Positions 62,393 to 64,000 of a stretch of DNA of 64,000 nucleotides are shown here, one piece after another. Positions within the stretch are counted from its first letter, which is position 1; each line of letters starts with the position of its first letter. Below the pieces are notes generated by a model. The model was given only the letters and a program-made list of their open reading frames with translations. It was not told the origin of the DNA and did no database searches. The stretch is taken from contig OZ260079.1 of the NCBI GenBank assembly GCA_965284365.1, positions 5,208,001-5,272,000 on the forward strand, given 5' to 3'. The position numbers and the translations under genes are program-made. This stretch comes from Phragmitibacter sp965284365. Lineage in GTDB: Bacteria > Verrucomicrobiota > Verrucomicrobiia > Verrucomicrobiales > Verrucomicrobiaceae.

Positions 62393-63631
62393 TCACGACA
62401 CGGCCTTCACACGCGTGGCGATGACGATGCTGATGATGCTGGCGGTTATAGCCATCCACCCCAAGGTGGAAAAGTGTAGCAGCTTTCCGGTGGCCACGTC
62501 CTGAGTGACGATGTGGCCACCGATCACTGAGGCAATACCGGCGGCGAAGTCTCGCACGCTGCTGTTCAAGCTCATGAAACTGCCGCGCAATCGCGCCGGC
62601 ACGGCGGAGGTCACTATTGCCTGCCCCGGCACAAAGCGCCCGCCGGCAAAAACGAAGAAGAAGACTGCGGTGGTAAGGACAAAGAAAAGTGGCTGCAGCC
62701 CTTGGTGGGTAATGATGTAAACCGGGACCAACGCCCCAAAGATGGTAATGGCGAAAATGAGATGGCGCCCATAACGATCCGCCAATCGTCCCCACAGCGG
62801 CCCGCTAAAAAGACTGGCGGCTCCACCCACGAAATACACCCAGGAAAGCTCATGCTCAGCCAGTCCGGCATTGGAAACAAGGCTCGGGCTCAGGAAGGGA
62901 ATGATGATGAAATGCCCTAGTACCATGAGCACCATGAAGCCGAGAGCGAGCAGCGTATTCCTCGTGGATAGCAGTTCACCCAAGCCCGCAAGGAAGTGCC
63001 TTTCCTGTTCATCGCACTTCGCCATGTGACCACGCATGCTCGGCAGACGAACGACGCACAAGAACCAAATGGCCAGGCCCAGAAACAGGATGATGTAAAA
63101 GGGCGCGTGCCAGCTCCAATGCGCGGCCAGCCATAGACCTACCGGAACTCCCGCGACGGAGGCAAAAGAAAAAGACGCCATGATGATGCCCATGGCGCGC
63201 GCACGACGTTCCAACGGCACCACATCGCCTGCGATGGTAAGCACCATGGAGCCAGAAACGCCCCCAAAGGCCCCGCTGATCACACGCGCCAGCATCAGCG
63301 CCTGGTAATTGGGGGCGAGCGCGCAAGCGAGCGTCCCGAGGAGAAAGCCCGCGTAGCAAAAGAGCAGCGCCTTCTTCCGGTCAAAACGATCGACCACCAA
63401 CGATCCAGCCAGTCCGGCGACACCGGCGCTGAAAGTGTAAGCCGCCACCAAGAGACTAAACTGACTGGGGTCGATCTGAAAGATGCGCATGAGCTGGGGC
63501 CCAAGCGGCATCATCACCATGAAGTCCATGATGTGGGTAAACTGCACGGCAGCCAGAAGAAGGAGGAGGGCTCTTTCCGAGGGAGGTGGGGGCAGAGAAG
63601 ACAATGGAGAGCCGGAGGCAGTGGATGCCAT
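62393..63631 (-). CDS. MFS transporter (drug/sugar efflux type)
   Basis: A 412-residue membrane protein with about 12 transmembrane segments. The N-terminal half shows the MFS A motif-like SLVVDRFDRKKALLFCYAGF between helices 2 and 3, and RVISGAFGGVSGSMVLTIAG typical of the DHA1/arabinose-efflux branch. The second half has LWGRLADRYGRHLIFAITIF, the repeated A motif. The substrate is unknown; drug export or sugar efflux are both possible. ATG 63631 is chosen because the first helix (LLLLLAAVQFTHIMDFMVMM) follows it. The frame is open a further 57 codons. Confidence 0.85.
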   Translation of the reverse strand: MASTASGSPLSSLPPPPSERALLLLLAAVQFTHIMDFMVMMPLGPQLMRIFQIDPSQFSLLVAAYTFSAGVAGLAGSLVVDRFDRKKALLFCYAGFLLGTLACALAPNYQALMLARVISGAFGGVSGSMVLTIAGDVVPLERRARAMGIIMASFSFASVAGVPVGLWLAAHWSWHAPFYIILFLGLAIWFLCVVRLPSMRGHMAKCDEQERHFLAGLGELLSTRNTLLALGFMVLMVLGHFIIIPFLSPSLVSNAGLAEHELSWVYFVGGAASLFSGPLWGRLADRYGRHLIFAITIFGALVPVYIITHQGLQPLFFVLTTAVFFFVFAGGRFVPGQAIVTSAVPARLRGSFMSLNSSVRDFAAGIASVIGGHIVTQDVATGKLLHFSTLGWMAITASIISIVIATRVKAVS

Positions 63632-63822
63632 GCAGGAAAAACAGTAGGAGTGGATGGATACGAGTGCCAACGATAACTCGCGCGCAAGTGATTGATGGCG
63701 AAGGTGCCATCGCGGCTTAGAGGAGGGATTGGGGCGTTTTAGCCTGAGATTTCGCGTTGCGCAGGCGCGAGAGCCCGTTACTATCGGAGGCAACCCCAGC
63801 ACTCAGTATTTCAGCCCGTTTC

Positions 63823-64000
63823 ATGAAGACCAAGACTGCCGCCGTTCTGCTTGCCCTAGCAGCTTTCGTTTCCGTTTCCTGCGAGCAACACAAGTGGAGC
63901 GAAACGTCCCAGCTTTTCAAGAAACATGATTCCCATGGCGCTGAACACCAAGGTGGTGCAGCTTCCCACGGCGATGCCGAGAAGAGTCATGGCAAAGATT
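63823..64000 (+). CDS. Lipoprotein, truncated by the window edge
   Basis: A frame opens at ATG 63823 and runs off the end. It encodes KTKTAAVLLALAAFVSVSC, a lipoprotein signal with lipobox VSVSC, then EQHKWSETSQLFKKHDSHGA and a His/Gly-rich part (EHQGGAASHGDAEKSHGKD). The start lies upstream of the MFS gene on the opposite strand. The His-rich mature N-terminus could bind metal, but the C-terminus is not visible. Confidence 0.7.
   Translation, partial: MKTKTAAVLLALAAFVSVSCEQHKWSETSQLFKKHDSHGAEHQGGAASHGDAEKSHGKD

Overview
The window looks like chromosomal DNA of a Verrucomicrobiota bacterium, most likely near Verrucomicrobiaceae (Prosthecobacter-like). This is inferred from content: a planctomycete-type cytochrome protein (DUF1549/DUF1553), a DUF1501 protein, several secreted sulfatases, a giant ThuA/SGNH/dehydrogenase/cytochrome c fusion, membrane Ser/Thr kinases with ectodomains, and a general scarcity of Shine-Dalgarno sequences. 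No rRNA, tRNA, CRISPR array or intact insertion sequence was recognised.

Layout. 1-9 kb: a truncated gene, a HIT protein, the giant fusion protein, a repeat-rich stretch with a frameshifted cupin gene, two small unknown genes, an SMP-30 protein and a 2-hydroxyacid dehydrogenase. 9-11.3 kb: miaA and glpX. 11.4-23.4 kb: a secreted catabolic island of two sulfatases, DUF1549/1553 and DUF1501 proteins, an FAD oxidoreductase and a beta-propeller glycosidase-like protein, probably acting on sulfated polysaccharide. 23.7-36.2 kb: threonine aldolase, ADP-ribosylglycohydrolase, nrdR, an aldolase/SDR fusion, an AsmA-like protein, a degenerate ABC transporter, a PanB-like protein, a photolyase-like protein and a lipoprotein. 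36.4-42.5 kb: an SGNH protein, an L,D-transpeptidase, rsmB, an S4 RNA-binding protein, a Gly/Pro-rich protein and class II aldolase. 42.6-52 kb: a small secreted protein, then a membrane sulfatase/phosphotransferase followed by two paralogous membrane Ser/Thr kinases with a sulfatase remnant between them, and an SGNH hydrolase. 52.2-53.6 kb: an orphan catalase-tail protein divergent from oxyR, with an OxyR-like operator between them. 53.6-64 kb: lipoprotein and isomerase, transglutaminase, a coiled-coil/OmpA-BON pair, thrS, a decayed vapBC-like module, a LecA-like protein, an MFS transporter and a truncated lipoprotein.

The points most worth following are: (1) the sulfatase-kinase block at 43.2-51.2 kb, which reads as a tandem duplication in which recombination removed most of a second sulfatase and the tail of the first kinase; (2) the four-box OxyR-like operator at 52656-52692 overlapping the oxyR start, facing a stand-alone catalase C-terminal domain; (3) perfect inverted repeats covering start codons at 11341-11371 and 42549-42598; (4) a palindrome core shared by two distant intergenic sites (9926-9947 and 23671-23688); (5) a photolyase-family protein lacking the C-terminal Fe-S cysteines. 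Start positions are mostly chosen by signal peptide, domain boundary or first ATG, because ribosome binding sites are rarely visible.
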